Shown: piece by piece, positions 52,252 to 60,402 of the stretch
How positions within the stretch are numbered: the stretch's first letter is position 1
Layout of the letters: each line of letters starts with the position of its first letter
From: CAYZJV01 sp049310885
Lineage (GTDB): Bacteria; Spirochaetota; Spirochaetia; Sphaerochaetales; Sphaerochaetaceae
Reading direction: 5' to 3'
Length of the DNA: 64,000 nucleotides
Assembly: GCF_049310885.1 (NCBI RefSeq)
Contig: NZ_JBMDYO010000002.1
Location: 1-64,000, forward strand
Position numbers and translations under genes: made by a program
Notes under the pieces: model-generated
The model's input: the letters and a program-made list of their open reading frames with translations, nothing else
Told to the model about the DNA's origin: nothing
The model's database searches: none

Positions 52252-53208
52252 TTAATTGCTGTAAGCACCACTGATAACATCTTCTTGCCAGACTGGTGAC
52301 ATGGGGAAGTACACAACTTCTTGTTCTTCCGGGAAACCTTCTGTCTTGAATCTATATAACATATCGGCGACAGCAGAACCAGTCTCATAAGGAAGGATGT
52401 CGACAGTTGCCCTATAGACAGAATTGGGCTCTTTCATTTTAGCCAATGCCTCTGCCGTTGCATCTCCTCCTCCGACATAGAAGTCGTCGGTGGCTTTTCC
52501 TAGTGCCTTAACAGCCTCATAACCGCCCAATGCGCCCGAATCATTGTTTCCGGTGATAACTTTTACATTTGGATGGGTCTGAAGGACGCTTTCGACAATC
52601 TTCATTCCCAATTCAGGTGTATCACCAGCTTGTCTGGCTACGATAACAGATTTAGGTGCCAATTTTAGGATTGTGTCTTCTATACCGTTTCCACGTTGAA
52701 TCACGGGTTCTACATTATCCTGGCTGATTATGATTACTTCAGCTTTGCCGCCGAGCTTTTCGTTAATCCATTTTGCTGCATTGGTTCCAATAGCCACACC
52801 ATATTCGTACTCATTGACAATATGCATGCCGTGGGCGTTATCGATTGGTTGAGCCTCGGCAACAACTGCGATCCCTTGTGACTTTGCAGTTTCAACCAAT
52901 GGTTGTAGTGCATTTTGGTCAATCGGTGCAATCATCATACCGTCGACACCTTGCATGATTAAGTTTTCAACATCGCTCACCTGCTTAGCTACGTCGTAAC
53001 GAGCATCCACGATAATGGATTCAACTCCCAATTCCTCACAACGATCCTCAAATCCTTGTTTGACTGCGATAAAGTACGGGTTATCCAATTGCATGATTGA
53101 GAAAGCAAAACGCATTTGAGGCTCAGCCTCTTCTCCACCTTGTGCAGCTAATGGAAACAGCGAACAGATTATGACAATCAACGACACGAACAGAATCCTT
53201 TTTTTCAT
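52252..53208 (-). CDS. Periplasmic sugar-binding protein (second system)
   Basis: 318 aa. Signal peptide to about residue 22 (ends FPLAAQGG). Peripla_BP_4 fold with MQLDNPYFIAVKQGFED near 38, VENLIMQGVDGMMIAPID near 75, TGNNDSGALGGYEAVKA near 220 and GGDATAEALAKMKEP near 247. AGGAGG lies 8 bases before the ATG. First gene of the six-gene operon with ATPase, permease, D-lyxose isomerase, aldolase and kinase; the ligand is therefore likely D-lyxose or a related aldose. Promoter and a LacI-type operator sit just upstream. Confidence 0.93.
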   Translation of the reverse strand: MKKRILFVSLIVIICSLFPLAAQGGEEAEPQMRFAFSIMQLDNPYFIAVKQGFEDRCEELGVESIIVDARYDVAKQVSDVENLIMQGVDGMMIAPIDQNALQPLVETAKSQGIAVVAEAQPIDNAHGMHIVNEYEYGVAIGTNAAKWINEKLGGKAEVIIISQDNVEPVIQRGNGIEDTILKLAPKSVIVARQAGDTPELGMKIVESVLQTHPNVKVITGNNDSGALGGYEAVKALGKATDDFYVGGGDATAEALAKMKEPNSVYRATVDILPYETGSAVADMLYRFKTEGFPEEQEVVYFPMSPVWQEDVISGAYSN

Positions 53209-53233
53209 TTGATACCTCCTATATGATATCTTT

Positions 53234-53245
53234 TAAAGCGCTTTA
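53234..53245. promoter_or_regulatory. LacI-type operator at start of second ABC operon
   Basis: TAAAGCGCTTTA, a perfect palindrome with the central CG typical of LacI/GalR sites, lies 5-16 bases after the -10 of the minus-strand promoter, where a repressor would block transcription. Confidence 0.65.
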
Positions 53246-53249
53246 GTTT

Positions 53250-53278
53250 ATTGAACCATCAGCTCATGGATTTGTCAA
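53250..53278 (-). promoter_or_regulatory. Promoter of second sugar ABC operon
   Basis: A perfect TTGACA (53273-53278), 17-base spacer and TTCAAT (53250-53255) on the minus strand. Confidence 0.65.
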
Positions 53279-53302
53279 TAAAAATCTTTCTGATAGAGAT
53301 AA

Positions 53303-53312
53303 GAAACGTTTC
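53303..53312. promoter_or_regulatory. LacI-type palindrome in divergent region
   Basis: GAAACGTTTC, a perfect palindrome. A related half, GAAACGCATT, lies at 53401-53410 at the likely start of the regulator transcript; the pair could support looping and autoregulation. Confidence 0.5.
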
Positions 53313-53369
53313 GAAGGCATTTGCTAATGCATACATTAATATAATTTAGAGTATTATTTTTAGTTTTTA

Positions 53370-53398
53370 TTGACAGATATAAAAATATTCCTCATAAT
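53370..53398 (+). promoter_or_regulatory. Promoter of LacI-type regulator gene
   Basis: A perfect TTGACA (53370-53375), 17-base spacer and CATAAT (53393-53398). AAGGA precedes the ATG at 53429. Confidence 0.65.
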
Positions 53399-53428
53399 TT
53401 GAAACGCATTAAATTTTAAGGATTAAAC

Positions 53429-54445
53429 ATGACATTAAAAGATGTTGCTAGAAAAGCCCAATGCTCTGAAGCGACGGTATCATTAGTAATAAATAACCGC
53501 CCTGGAGTTAATAAAAACACCCGCGAGAAAGTACTTAAAATTGCAAAAGAAATGGGGTATATCCCAAATTCAATTGCGAGAAGCCTTGCACTGAAGAAAA
53601 CGAGTACAATCGGTTTATTGATTACTGATATCGAAAACCCCTTTTTTGGTAGTCTTGTACACCATATTAGCGTTGCAGCAAGGAACAGAGGCTATTCATT
53701 AATTGTTTCAACAAGTGACGATGATTTTGAAAAAGAAAATGAAGCGCTTGAAGTCTTTCTGAACCGAAAGGTAGATGGTGTAATCGTCGTTCCTACACAA
53801 AGAATTCCCGAAGATTACTCAATGTTCCAAGCCTATCGAAAAAACAATGTACCTATATTATTCTCGGTTTCCTATTATCCTGAGTTTGATTCGGATAGAG
53901 TATTGACTGATTACGCAAAAGGAAGCTATTTGCTAACAAAATATCTTCTTGAGCTTGGGCATAGAAGAATCACCTATCTTATAGGAGCCGACGAACAAGC
54001 TCCAATCAATAAAGAGCGACTAAAAGGGTACTATGATGCTTTCTCAGAGGCTAACCTAAAACCAGATGCGAAGGATATCTCAAGATGTAGTCAACCTGTC
54101 TTTTTTGAAGGATACCAAACCTCTCGGAGAATTCTTCAAGAGAAAAATTTACCTGATGCGATTATTGCTATCAACGACGTACTTGCTCTTGGAGCAAAGA
54201 AAGCAGCTGAGGATATGAATCTATTTGTTCCAAATGACATTTCCATCGCAGGATATGACGATGTCATGTATGCATCGCTGCTAGAAAAGCCGCTAACAAC
54301 AGTGAAACAGGATATCAAAGAGATTGCTTCGAGAAGTGTAGACCTATTATTACAGAGAATCAAACAACCTAAAAAACCTCTTGAACAGATTTTCGTTCAG
54401 CCCGAGTTGATCGTCCGTCACACTACTGGGATGAAGAGGTCGTAG
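53429..54445 (+). CDS. LacI-family transcriptional regulator
   Basis: 338 aa. It starts directly with the helix-turn-helix: TLKDVARKAQCSEATVSLVIN, then the hinge helix IPNSIARSLALKK near residue 48. The effector domain (about 60-335) is the sugar-binding-protein type (IGLLITDIENPFFGSLVHHI, ISIAGYDDVMYASLLEKPLTT). Divergent from the second ABC operon across 220 bases that hold LacI-type palindromes, so it most likely represses that operon and itself. Its last 23 bases overlap the next regulator gene, tail to tail. AT-rich. Confidence 0.93.
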   Translation: MTLKDVARKAQCSEATVSLVINNRPGVNKNTREKVLKIAKEMGYIPNSIARSLALKKTSTIGLLITDIENPFFGSLVHHISVAARNRGYSLIVSTSDDDFEKENEALEVFLNRKVDGVIVVPTQRIPEDYSMFQAYRKNNVPILFSVSYYPEFDSDRVLTDYAKGSYLLTKYLLELGHRRITYLIGADEQAPINKERLKGYYDAFSEANLKPDAKDISRCSQPVFFEGYQTSRRILQEKNLPDAIIAINDVLALGAKKAAEDMNLFVPNDISIAGYDDVMYASLLEKPLTTVKQDIKEIASRSVDLLLQRIKQPKKPLEQIFVQPELIVRHTTGMKRS

Positions 54446-55439
54446 TTTCTCGAATTACTACTTCGGGAATGAATCTAGGAATCTCACTATCTGAAGGCTT
54501 CCCTTCCATCATATCAAGCAATAGCTTGAATGCTTTCGTGCTCATTTCTTCTATAGGAACGTGTGCAGTCGTCAAGGATGGACAATAATAAGAAGCCATT
54601 GATATATCGTCAAATCCTGTAACGATTATATCCTCTGGGATCCTTATATTATTATCTTCCAAGTACCGCAAGACTCCCATCGCCATAATATCATTATCCA
54701 CTAAGATTGCATCGGGCTTCACTTCTTGCTGCATGATTATCCTTGCAGACTCATAACCTGTTTCGGCCTTATATTCCTTATGTAATCTGACAACGCTATG
54801 GGGTTCAAGTCCAACTTTATCCATAGCACGTTTGAAGCCGCAAAATTTCGGCTCATTTTCAGGAAATCTTGTCATACAACCTACGTATGCTATACTTTTC
54901 TTACCCAGACCGACTATATAGTCGGTTATCTTTTCTATACCGACACCGAAATCCCCAAAGACTATCCTGATGTTGGAAGAGTTGCCATAGTAAGGAACAT
55001 TACTCATAATTACAAAAGGAAGGGCTTTGTTCGAGAGAGCAAAATCCACAGATTTATCCATATCGTGGAAATAGCACACAATAATCCCGCTGAAGTAATT
55101 AATTGGCATGGAATCCAGAAGTGTAGTCAAATTGCCATCCACATCATTAATCGAATAAAGTATTACTGAATATTTCTCTTGTAGAGCTACTTTCCTGATA
55201 GAATTATATAACTTTGCATGAAAAGGGTTTGTGATCTCTTGAGCAATTACCGCGATAGTGTGGGAATTCTGTACACGAAGATGTCGTGCAAAAATATTGG
55301 GAGAGTAGTTCAGCTTCTCAATGGCATTTTCGATTGACAGCCGATTCTTCTCGCGCAAAGAACTTGGATTATTCAGATACTTGGATACCGTACTTGTTGA
55401 AACTCCCGCGAGTTTCGCTACATCTTTTATAACAGCCAC
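54423..55439 (-). CDS. LacI-family transcriptional regulator
   Basis: 338 aa. GTG start with AAGGA 6 bases upstream. N-terminal helix-turn-helix VIKDVAKLAGVSTSTVSKYLNN, hinge YSPNIFARHLRVQ near residue 47, effector domain beyond 60 (IAVIAQEITNPFHAKLYNSI, IIVTGFDDISMASYYCPSLTT). It lies downstream of the third ABC/dehydrogenase operon on the same strand but behind a long hairpin and its own promoter, so it is likely a separate unit. Target unknown; the third operon is the nearest candidate. Confidence 0.92.
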   Translation of the reverse strand: MAVIKDVAKLAGVSTSTVSKYLNNPSSLREKNRLSIENAIEKLNYSPNIFARHLRVQNSHTIAVIAQEITNPFHAKLYNSIRKVALQEKYSVILYSINDVDGNLTTLLDSMPINYFSGIIVCYFHDMDKSVDFALSNKALPFVIMSNVPYYGNSSNIRIVFGDFGVGIEKITDYIVGLGKKSIAYVGCMTRFPENEPKFCGFKRAMDKVGLEPHSVVRLHKEYKAETGYESARIIMQQEVKPDAILVDNDIMAMGVLRYLEDNNIRIPEDIIVTGFDDISMASYYCPSLTTAHVPIEEMSTKAFKLLLDMMEGKPSDSEIPRFIPEVVIRETTTSSSQ

Positions 55440-55450
55440 ATGAATTCCTT

Positions 55451-55479
55451 ATTAACACGCAATAATACCCTATTATCAA
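55451..55479 (-). promoter_or_regulatory. Promoter of the minus-strand LacI regulator
   Basis: TTGATA (55474-55479), 17-base spacer, GTTAAT (55451-55456) on the minus strand, 11 bases before the GTG codon's upstream side. The ribosome site AAGGA falls just after the -10. Confidence 0.45.
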
Positions 55480-55490
55480 AGCTGAGGTAA

Positions 55491-55533
55491 AGTAGACCGT
55501 ATTCCTATTGTTCCTATGTTAATACGGTCTACT
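55491..55533 (-). terminator. Long hairpin, probable terminator of the third ABC/dehydrogenase operon
   Basis: Perfect 13-base arms (AGTAGACCGTATT and complement) around a 17-base loop, 26 bases after the dehydrogenase stop. On the minus strand only TTTACC follows, so termination may be partial. Confidence 0.55.
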
Positions 55534-55559
55534 CGTTCAATTGGGATGTCTTGTGAAAG

Positions 55560-56624
55560 TTATGGAACCAACATAATCTTCATTGCATCAGGGTTTTTCT
55601 CTGCCTCATCGAACGCTTTATCCCAGTCCTTCATAGCGAAAGAATGGCTGATGAGCCCGTCTGTTTTGATCATTCCTGTCCTAATCCCCTCTATTACAGC
55701 AGGATAGGTCAGAGCCGAAAGATGAGAGCCAATAATATGTAGTTCCTTTCCATCCCCGATAACATTCCAGTCAGCCTTCACCTCCTCGGCAAAGACTCCC
55801 ATTTGTACGAATCTTCCATGATTTTTAAGAGCTTCAAGCCCTTGAGTTACACTTTTTGGGCTACCTGAAGCTTCGATATAGACATCACAGCCCATCCCAT
55901 TTGTTAGCTTTTTGATCTCTTGGACTACATCACATTCAGTAGCATTCAAAACAACATCTGCGCCAAATTTTTCTCCTAGATCCAATCTATGTTGCTTGAT
56001 ATCGATTCCAATAATCAATTTTGGTAGATCCAATTTCGCCATGTTTACAATAGCCGATCCTATTGCTCCTAATCCCGCAATTACAACTACATCGGAATGG
56101 GCGATCTGGGCAAGCTCGACAGCGTGCATGCCACAAGCGATAGGTTCAACCATTACCGACTGTTCTGGAGAAAATCCATCAGGCAATTTATGTGTCCGAC
56201 TATGACTGTTCAGCAGTACATACTCGGCAAAGCCACCTTGAGCATGTTCTTTAAAACCGTATACTGCTGAACCAACGCACATCCAATATTTTCCGGCACG
56301 ACAAAACTCACATTCATCACAGGGAACAATTTGTTCTGTAACTACCATGTCTCCAATTTTAAAATCTTGAACACCCTCCCCTAATTCAACAACTTCTCCA
56401 TAAAACTCATGCCCGCCAATAACCGGGGCGTCAATATACCGATTGCTTTCATCGGTACCCCAAATTCGGATCCCTCCGTGAAAAGATTTGATATCGCCGG
56501 CACAAATTCCACAACCTTTCACGCGTAGAAGTATTTCACCAGACCTAGCTGTAGGAATTGGAACGTCCTCATACCGATAATCAAAAGGGGCATAGGATCG
56601 TAATGCCTTCATAGTTCCTTTCAT
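55560..56624 (-). CDS. Zinc-dependent MDR alcohol/polyol dehydrogenase
   Basis: 354 aa, the size of sorbitol and threonine dehydrogenases. Catalytic zinc residues are in GCGICAGDIKSFHG near residue 36 and GGHEFYGEV near 68; the structural zinc site CDECEFCRAGKYWMC is near 100. The Rossmann segment VVIAGLGAIGSAIVNMA near 178 binds NAD(P). Oxidises or reduces a sugar or polyol; the substrate is unknown. Last gene of the operon, 9 bases after the SDR. GAGG lies 7 bases before the ATG. Confidence 0.9.
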   Translation of the reverse strand: MKGTMKALRSYAPFDYRYEDVPIPTARSGEILLRVKGCGICAGDIKSFHGGIRIWGTDESNRYIDAPVIGGHEFYGEVVELGEGVQDFKIGDMVVTEQIVPCDECEFCRAGKYWMCVGSAVYGFKEHAQGGFAEYVLLNSHSRTHKLPDGFSPEQSVMVEPIACGMHAVELAQIAHSDVVVIAGLGAIGSAIVNMAKLDLPKLIIGIDIKQHRLDLGEKFGADVVLNATECDVVQEIKKLTNGMGCDVYIEASGSPKSVTQGLEALKNHGRFVQMGVFAEEVKADWNVIGDGKELHIIGSHLSALTYPAVIEGIRTGMIKTDGLISHSFAMKDWDKAFDEAEKNPDAMKIMLVP

Positions 56625-56633
56625 ATTTCCACC

Positions 56634-57425
56634 TCACTTATTCTTATTTTCTTCTACGTATTCATATGCCCGATAAGCATTTTGAACCTTGAAAAAACCA
56701 CCATCGACACCAATAATCTCACCTGTCACATAGCCTGCTTCTGGAGAGACCAGAAACCCGACTAAAGATGCGACATCTTCACCGGTTCCAAATCTATTCA
56801 AGGATATCTGTTTTACTTGAATTTCTCCTCTCTCTTGAATCATTGCGTCTGTCATATCGGTATGTATGATACCAGGAGCATACGCATTTACCGTTATTTG
56901 GTAGGGAGCTAGTTCAGCAGAACTTATCTTGGTCATCATATTCACACACGCTTTGCTAGCTGCGTAAGCGATCAGGCCTACATCACTAAAGTTACCCGAA
57001 ATCGATGAAGCATTTGCGATTCGCCCATAGTGATTCTTTTTCATGTGTGGAACCACAGCCCTCATCATATAGAATTGACTCTTGAAGTTTCCATCCAAGA
57101 CCTTTTGAAGATAAACTCCATCCATCTCCTCTAAAAACTTAAAGTCAAAGATCCCTGCATTATTCACGAGAATATCGAGTCTGCCAAATTGTTGGGCAAT
57201 GTCATCTACCATACTAGCAGCAGCTTTCTCATCATTGAGATCGCATTTATAAATTCCTGATTCCGGCGAAACCTTCTTTAATAGTTCAAGCGTCTTTTCT
57301 GCCTGTTCTTTATGGGAACGATACACTGCAATAATAATATTTCCGTCTTTTGCCAATCTCAGACTGATTGCCTGCCCCATCCCCCGAGTTCCACCGGTGA
57401 CTATAGCTACTCTTTTCCCTGTCAT
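56634..57425 (-). CDS. Short-chain dehydrogenase/reductase (SDR)
   Basis: 263 aa. Classical SDR: cofactor loop TGGTRGMGQAIS near residue 10, NNAGIFDF near 88, catalytic Ser in NASSISGNFS near 140, and YAASKACVNM near 154 with the Tyr and Lys pair; the Thr/Asp-rich tail region ITVNAYAPGIIHTDM follows. Resembles FabG- and gluconate-5-dehydrogenase-like enzymes; in this operon an oxidoreductase for a sugar intermediate is more likely than fatty-acid synthesis. Start 16 bases after the transducer-like gene. Confidence 0.9.
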   Translation of the reverse strand: MTGKRVAIVTGGTRGMGQAISLRLAKDGNIIIAVYRSHKEQAEKTLELLKKVSPESGIYKCDLNDEKAAASMVDDIAQQFGRLDILVNNAGIFDFKFLEEMDGVYLQKVLDGNFKSQFYMMRAVVPHMKKNHYGRIANASSISGNFSDVGLIAYAASKACVNMMTKISSAELAPYQITVNAYAPGIIHTDMTDAMIQERGEIQVKQISLNRFGTGEDVASLVGFLVSPEAGYVTGEIIGVDGGFFKVQNAYRAYEYVEENKNK

Positions 57426-57441
57426 ATGTTACTCCTCTATA

Positions 57442-57816
57442 TTAATCTTCGCCGTAAGGAATTAATCCGAACGATTGATATAATCCATCAATCCAATTTA
57501 ATCGAGCATATTCAACTACAACTTTTCGCGAACTTCTAATAATTGCCGAATAGGGAGAGTTTCTTGGAACCTCAATTCCCCATTTTTCCAATTTATCCAT
57601 CCTCAATTGCATTGACTGGAAAGGATAAACATTAAATGGAGAAAGTTCACGAGAATCGCCAGTTGTCCCATATACCAATGTAACTGTTACTAAAGCTGTC
57701 ACTTCTCCTGAATTGAAGATACTAACACTCTCATGTGAAGGTACTTTTCCAGACTGCACATCACTCTTCATGTACATATCGGGTATCACCCAAAATGTAT
57801 GTCCTAATTCCTTCAT
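57442..57816 (-). CDS. Sensory-rhodopsin-transducer (ASRT) family protein
   Basis: 124 aa, typical of the family named after the Anabaena sensory rhodopsin transducer. The order of blocks matches: HTFWVIPDMYMKS at the start, then SHESVSIFNSGEVTALVTVTLVYG, the loop before YPFQSMQLRMDKL, IEVPRNSPYSAIIRSS and VVVEYARLNWIDG. A small all-beta tetramer-forming protein without signal or membrane helix. No rhodopsin gene is in the window; homologues in sugar operons have been proposed to bind carbohydrate. Start placed by AGGA 6 bases before the ATG. It lies between the permease and SDR genes, so it belongs to the third sugar operon. Confidence 0.8.
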   Translation of the reverse strand: MKELGHTFWVIPDMYMKSDVQSGKVPSHESVSIFNSGEVTALVTVTLVYGTTGDSRELSPFNVYPFQSMQLRMDKLEKWGIEVPRNSPYSAIIRSSRKVVVEYARLNWIDGLYQSFGLIPYGED

Positions 57817-57826
57817 ATAAAATCCT

Positions 57827-58798
57827 TCAATCCTTCTTTCGGCGACGTAGTACATCGATTATTACTGCGAGTAAGATAATCAGACCTTTCACAACTCTTT
57901 GGGCACCTTGAGGAACATAGAGAAGATTCATTCCATTTGCTATGACACCGATAATTAATGCACCAATGAGTGTCCCAGAAACTGAACCTTCACCTCCACT
58001 CATCGAAATGCCACCAATGACAACAGCAGCAATTGCGTCCAATTCAGAACCTTCCGCATTAGTAGGAACTGCAGAATCCAATCGTGATGTCAGGATAGTC
58101 GCTGCGACTCCACAACAGAAACCGCTAAGGACATAAGCCGAAGCTTCAATCTTTTTGACACTTATTCCCGACAGGTTTGCACAACTTCGGTTTCCACCTA
58201 TAGCATAGAAAGACCTCCCATATGGTGTATATCGGAGAACATATGAGGCTATTAAAAATAGAAACAACATAATGAGAATCGTCACAAGCGGTATTCCCCA
58301 AATTCGACCTGTAATTGCTGTGAATGCTGGAGGAAACGTATATACCGGTTGACCGGCAGTGATTGTATATGCCAATCCTCTTGCTATAGACATCATGCCC
58401 AATGTGGCAATAAATGGTGGAAGACTGAAGAAGGTGATGAAAAAACCATTCAAGAATCCGATAAAACAAGCTACAAGAATCCCTACTACAATACTCAACC
58501 AAACAGGAAGCATCATCTGTTTCATGAGAATTGCCATAACAAGACCACTCAAAGCAACATTTGATCCAACTGATAAGTCAATTCCACCAAGCAAAATGAT
58601 AAAAGACATGCCAATCGCCAAGGTAAAATTTATTGAGATCTGTTGGAGAACATTTAATAAATTTGCCGGTCTTAGAAAGCTACTGGTCGCAATAGATAGG
58701 ACCAGACTCATAATAATGAATGCAATCAGAATGCCAAAAATATTACTGGTATTGTTGAAATGCCCTAATTGGAAGATATTTTTTACGTTCTTTTTCAT
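57827..58798 (-). CDS. Sugar ABC transporter permease (third system)
   Basis: 323 aa from the ATG that overlaps the ATPase stop (ATGA). About ten membrane helices. Blocks are SFIILLGGIDLSVGSNVALS near residue 68, FSLPPFIATLGMMSIARGL near 126, AIGGNRSCANLSGIS near 207 and IAAVVIGGISMSGGEGSVS near 265. Channel of the third ABC system. Gap to the ASRT gene is 10 bases. Confidence 0.94.
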   Translation of the reverse strand: MKKNVKNIFQLGHFNNTSNIFGILIAFIIMSLVLSIATSSFLRPANLLNVLQQISINFTLAIGMSFIILLGGIDLSVGSNVALSGLVMAILMKQMMLPVWLSIVVGILVACFIGFLNGFFITFFSLPPFIATLGMMSIARGLAYTITAGQPVYTFPPAFTAITGRIWGIPLVTILIMLFLFLIASYVLRYTPYGRSFYAIGGNRSCANLSGISVKKIEASAYVLSGFCCGVAATILTSRLDSAVPTNAEGSELDAIAAVVIGGISMSGGEGSVSGTLIGALIIGVIANGMNLLYVPQGAQRVVKGLIILLAVIIDVLRRRKKD

Positions 58799-60309
58799 TG
58801 TGCCCAACCCTTCACATGTTTTTCTGAATCTGTCGCTAGAGTCATAATCTTTTCCTGAGTTGCTTCATTTATCGATAGCTCTCCGGTTTTCTTTCCTCGT
58901 GCCATAACGAGAATTCGATCACAAATACCGAGCAACTCAGGAATCTCAGAGCTGATAACGATAATAGCTCTACCTGCTTTAGCGAGAGTATTGATGATAT
59001 TGTAGACTTCGATCTTCGCGCCTACATCAATTCCTCTTGTCGGCTCATCGAAAATCAGGACATCACTCTTTGACATCAACCATTTTGCCAATACGACTTT
59101 TTGCTGATTCCCTCCAGAAAGATTTCTTGATAGCTGCTCAATCGTAGGCGTTTTAATATTGAGTTTATCAACATAGTCTTCTGCGATATCCCGTTCTTTT
59201 CGTAACATTAGTTGTATTCCTTTGGACAGTTGCTTCAGAGAAGCAAGGGATACATTTTCACGCACATTCATAGATAAGACTAACCCTTCTGCCTTTCTAT
59301 CTTCTGTAACAAAACCAATACCAGCAGAAATCGCATCTTTTGGAGTCTTGATTTCAAGTTGTTTATCTCTGATTCTGATAGTTCCAGACAACTTTTTATC
59401 CAATCCGAAAATCGCACGTGCAGTTTCGGTTCTCCCAGAACCGACAAGTCCACCAAAACCTAAGATCTCTCCCTCTTTAACAGAGAATGAGACATCTCGA
59501 ATCTTTTCAGAAGTCAAACTAGTAACAGAAAAAACCTCTTCTCCGATAGATTTTGTAACTCTTGGAAACTTTTCCTTTAATTCACGACCAACCATATATT
59601 TTATGATCTCATCTATTGATGTTTCATGAACGGGAACCTTTATTATAGTCTTTCCGTCTCTCATGATTGTAGCTTGATCACACAGAGCGATAATTTCTTC
59701 AAGCCTATGGGAAATATAGATAACAGTTACTCCATTTGCTTTGAGTTTCCGTACCATCTTGAATAAATTATCGGTCTCTCTATCGGTCAAAGGTGCAGTT
59801 GGTTCATCCATAATGATAATTTTGGCACTGAGTGAGAGTGCCTTGGCCACTTCTACCATCTGTTGTCGGGCGATTCCCAAAGTACCGACCTTGGTCTGTG
59901 GATCAAGGTCTACCTCAAGATCTCTAAGCAATTTCCCAGCCTCATCATGGATCCGCTTCCAATCAATATGTAATTTATTCTTCATCTTATGACGACCGAG
60001 AAAAATATTTTCCGCGACAGTCAAATGGGGAATTAAGTTCAATTCTTGATATATAATACTAATTCCGAGTGTCTCAGCATGTTTAGGGTTCTGGATTTCT
60101 ACTGGAGAACCAAATAGTTGAATAACTCCTTCATCTCTTGTATAGGCTCCAGACAAGATTTTCATCAATGTAGATTTTCCAGCTCCGTTTTCTCCGAGCA
60201 ATGCATGAATCTCAGCCTCATTGACAGTCAGGTCGACTTTATCGAGGGCTTGAACCCCAACAAAGCGCTTGCTGATTCCGGACATCTGGAGAGCTATTTT
60301 GTTACTCAC
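58795..60309 (-). CDS. Sugar ABC transporter ATPase (third system)
   Basis: 504 aa, double nucleotide-binding protein. Walker A GENGAGKST near residue 38, Walker B IIIMDEPTAPL near 160; second half GGLVGSGRTET near 287, LSGGNQQKV near 402, VLIFDEPTRGIDVGA near 420. Similar in layout to the second system's ATPase. Its stop overlaps the permease start by 4 bases. A long hairpin lies upstream after the binding-protein gene. Confidence 0.95.
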   Translation of the reverse strand: MSNKIALQMSGISKRFVGVQALDKVDLTVNEAEIHALLGENGAGKSTLMKILSGAYTRDEGVIQLFGSPVEIQNPKHAETLGISIIYQELNLIPHLTVAENIFLGRHKMKNKLHIDWKRIHDEAGKLLRDLEVDLDPQTKVGTLGIARQQMVEVAKALSLSAKIIIMDEPTAPLTDRETDNLFKMVRKLKANGVTVIYISHRLEEIIALCDQATIMRDGKTIIKVPVHETSIDEIIKYMVGRELKEKFPRVTKSIGEEVFSVTSLTSEKIRDVSFSVKEGEILGFGGLVGSGRTETARAIFGLDKKLSGTIRIRDKQLEIKTPKDAISAGIGFVTEDRKAEGLVLSMNVRENVSLASLKQLSKGIQLMLRKERDIAEDYVDKLNIKTPTIEQLSRNLSGGNQQKVVLAKWLMSKSDVLIFDEPTRGIDVGAKIEVYNIINTLAKAGRAIIVISSEIPELLGICDRILVMARGKKTGELSINEATQEKIMTLATDSEKHVKGWAQ

Positions 60310-60355
60310 AAGAACTATTCCTTTTTAATAGCAGTATTCATTATAAATAAATCGT

Positions 60356-60384
60356 ACTCAGGAGGTCTTAGAGACCTCCTGAGT
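60356..60384 (-). promoter_or_regulatory. Intercistronic hairpin after third binding-protein gene
   Basis: Perfect 13-base arms (ACTCAGGAGGTCT and complement) around a 3-base loop, 19 bases after the stop codon. No T run follows, so it is likely a stabiliser or partial terminator. Confidence 0.75.
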
Positions 60385-60402
60385 CATTACGTACAACAAT
60401 GT

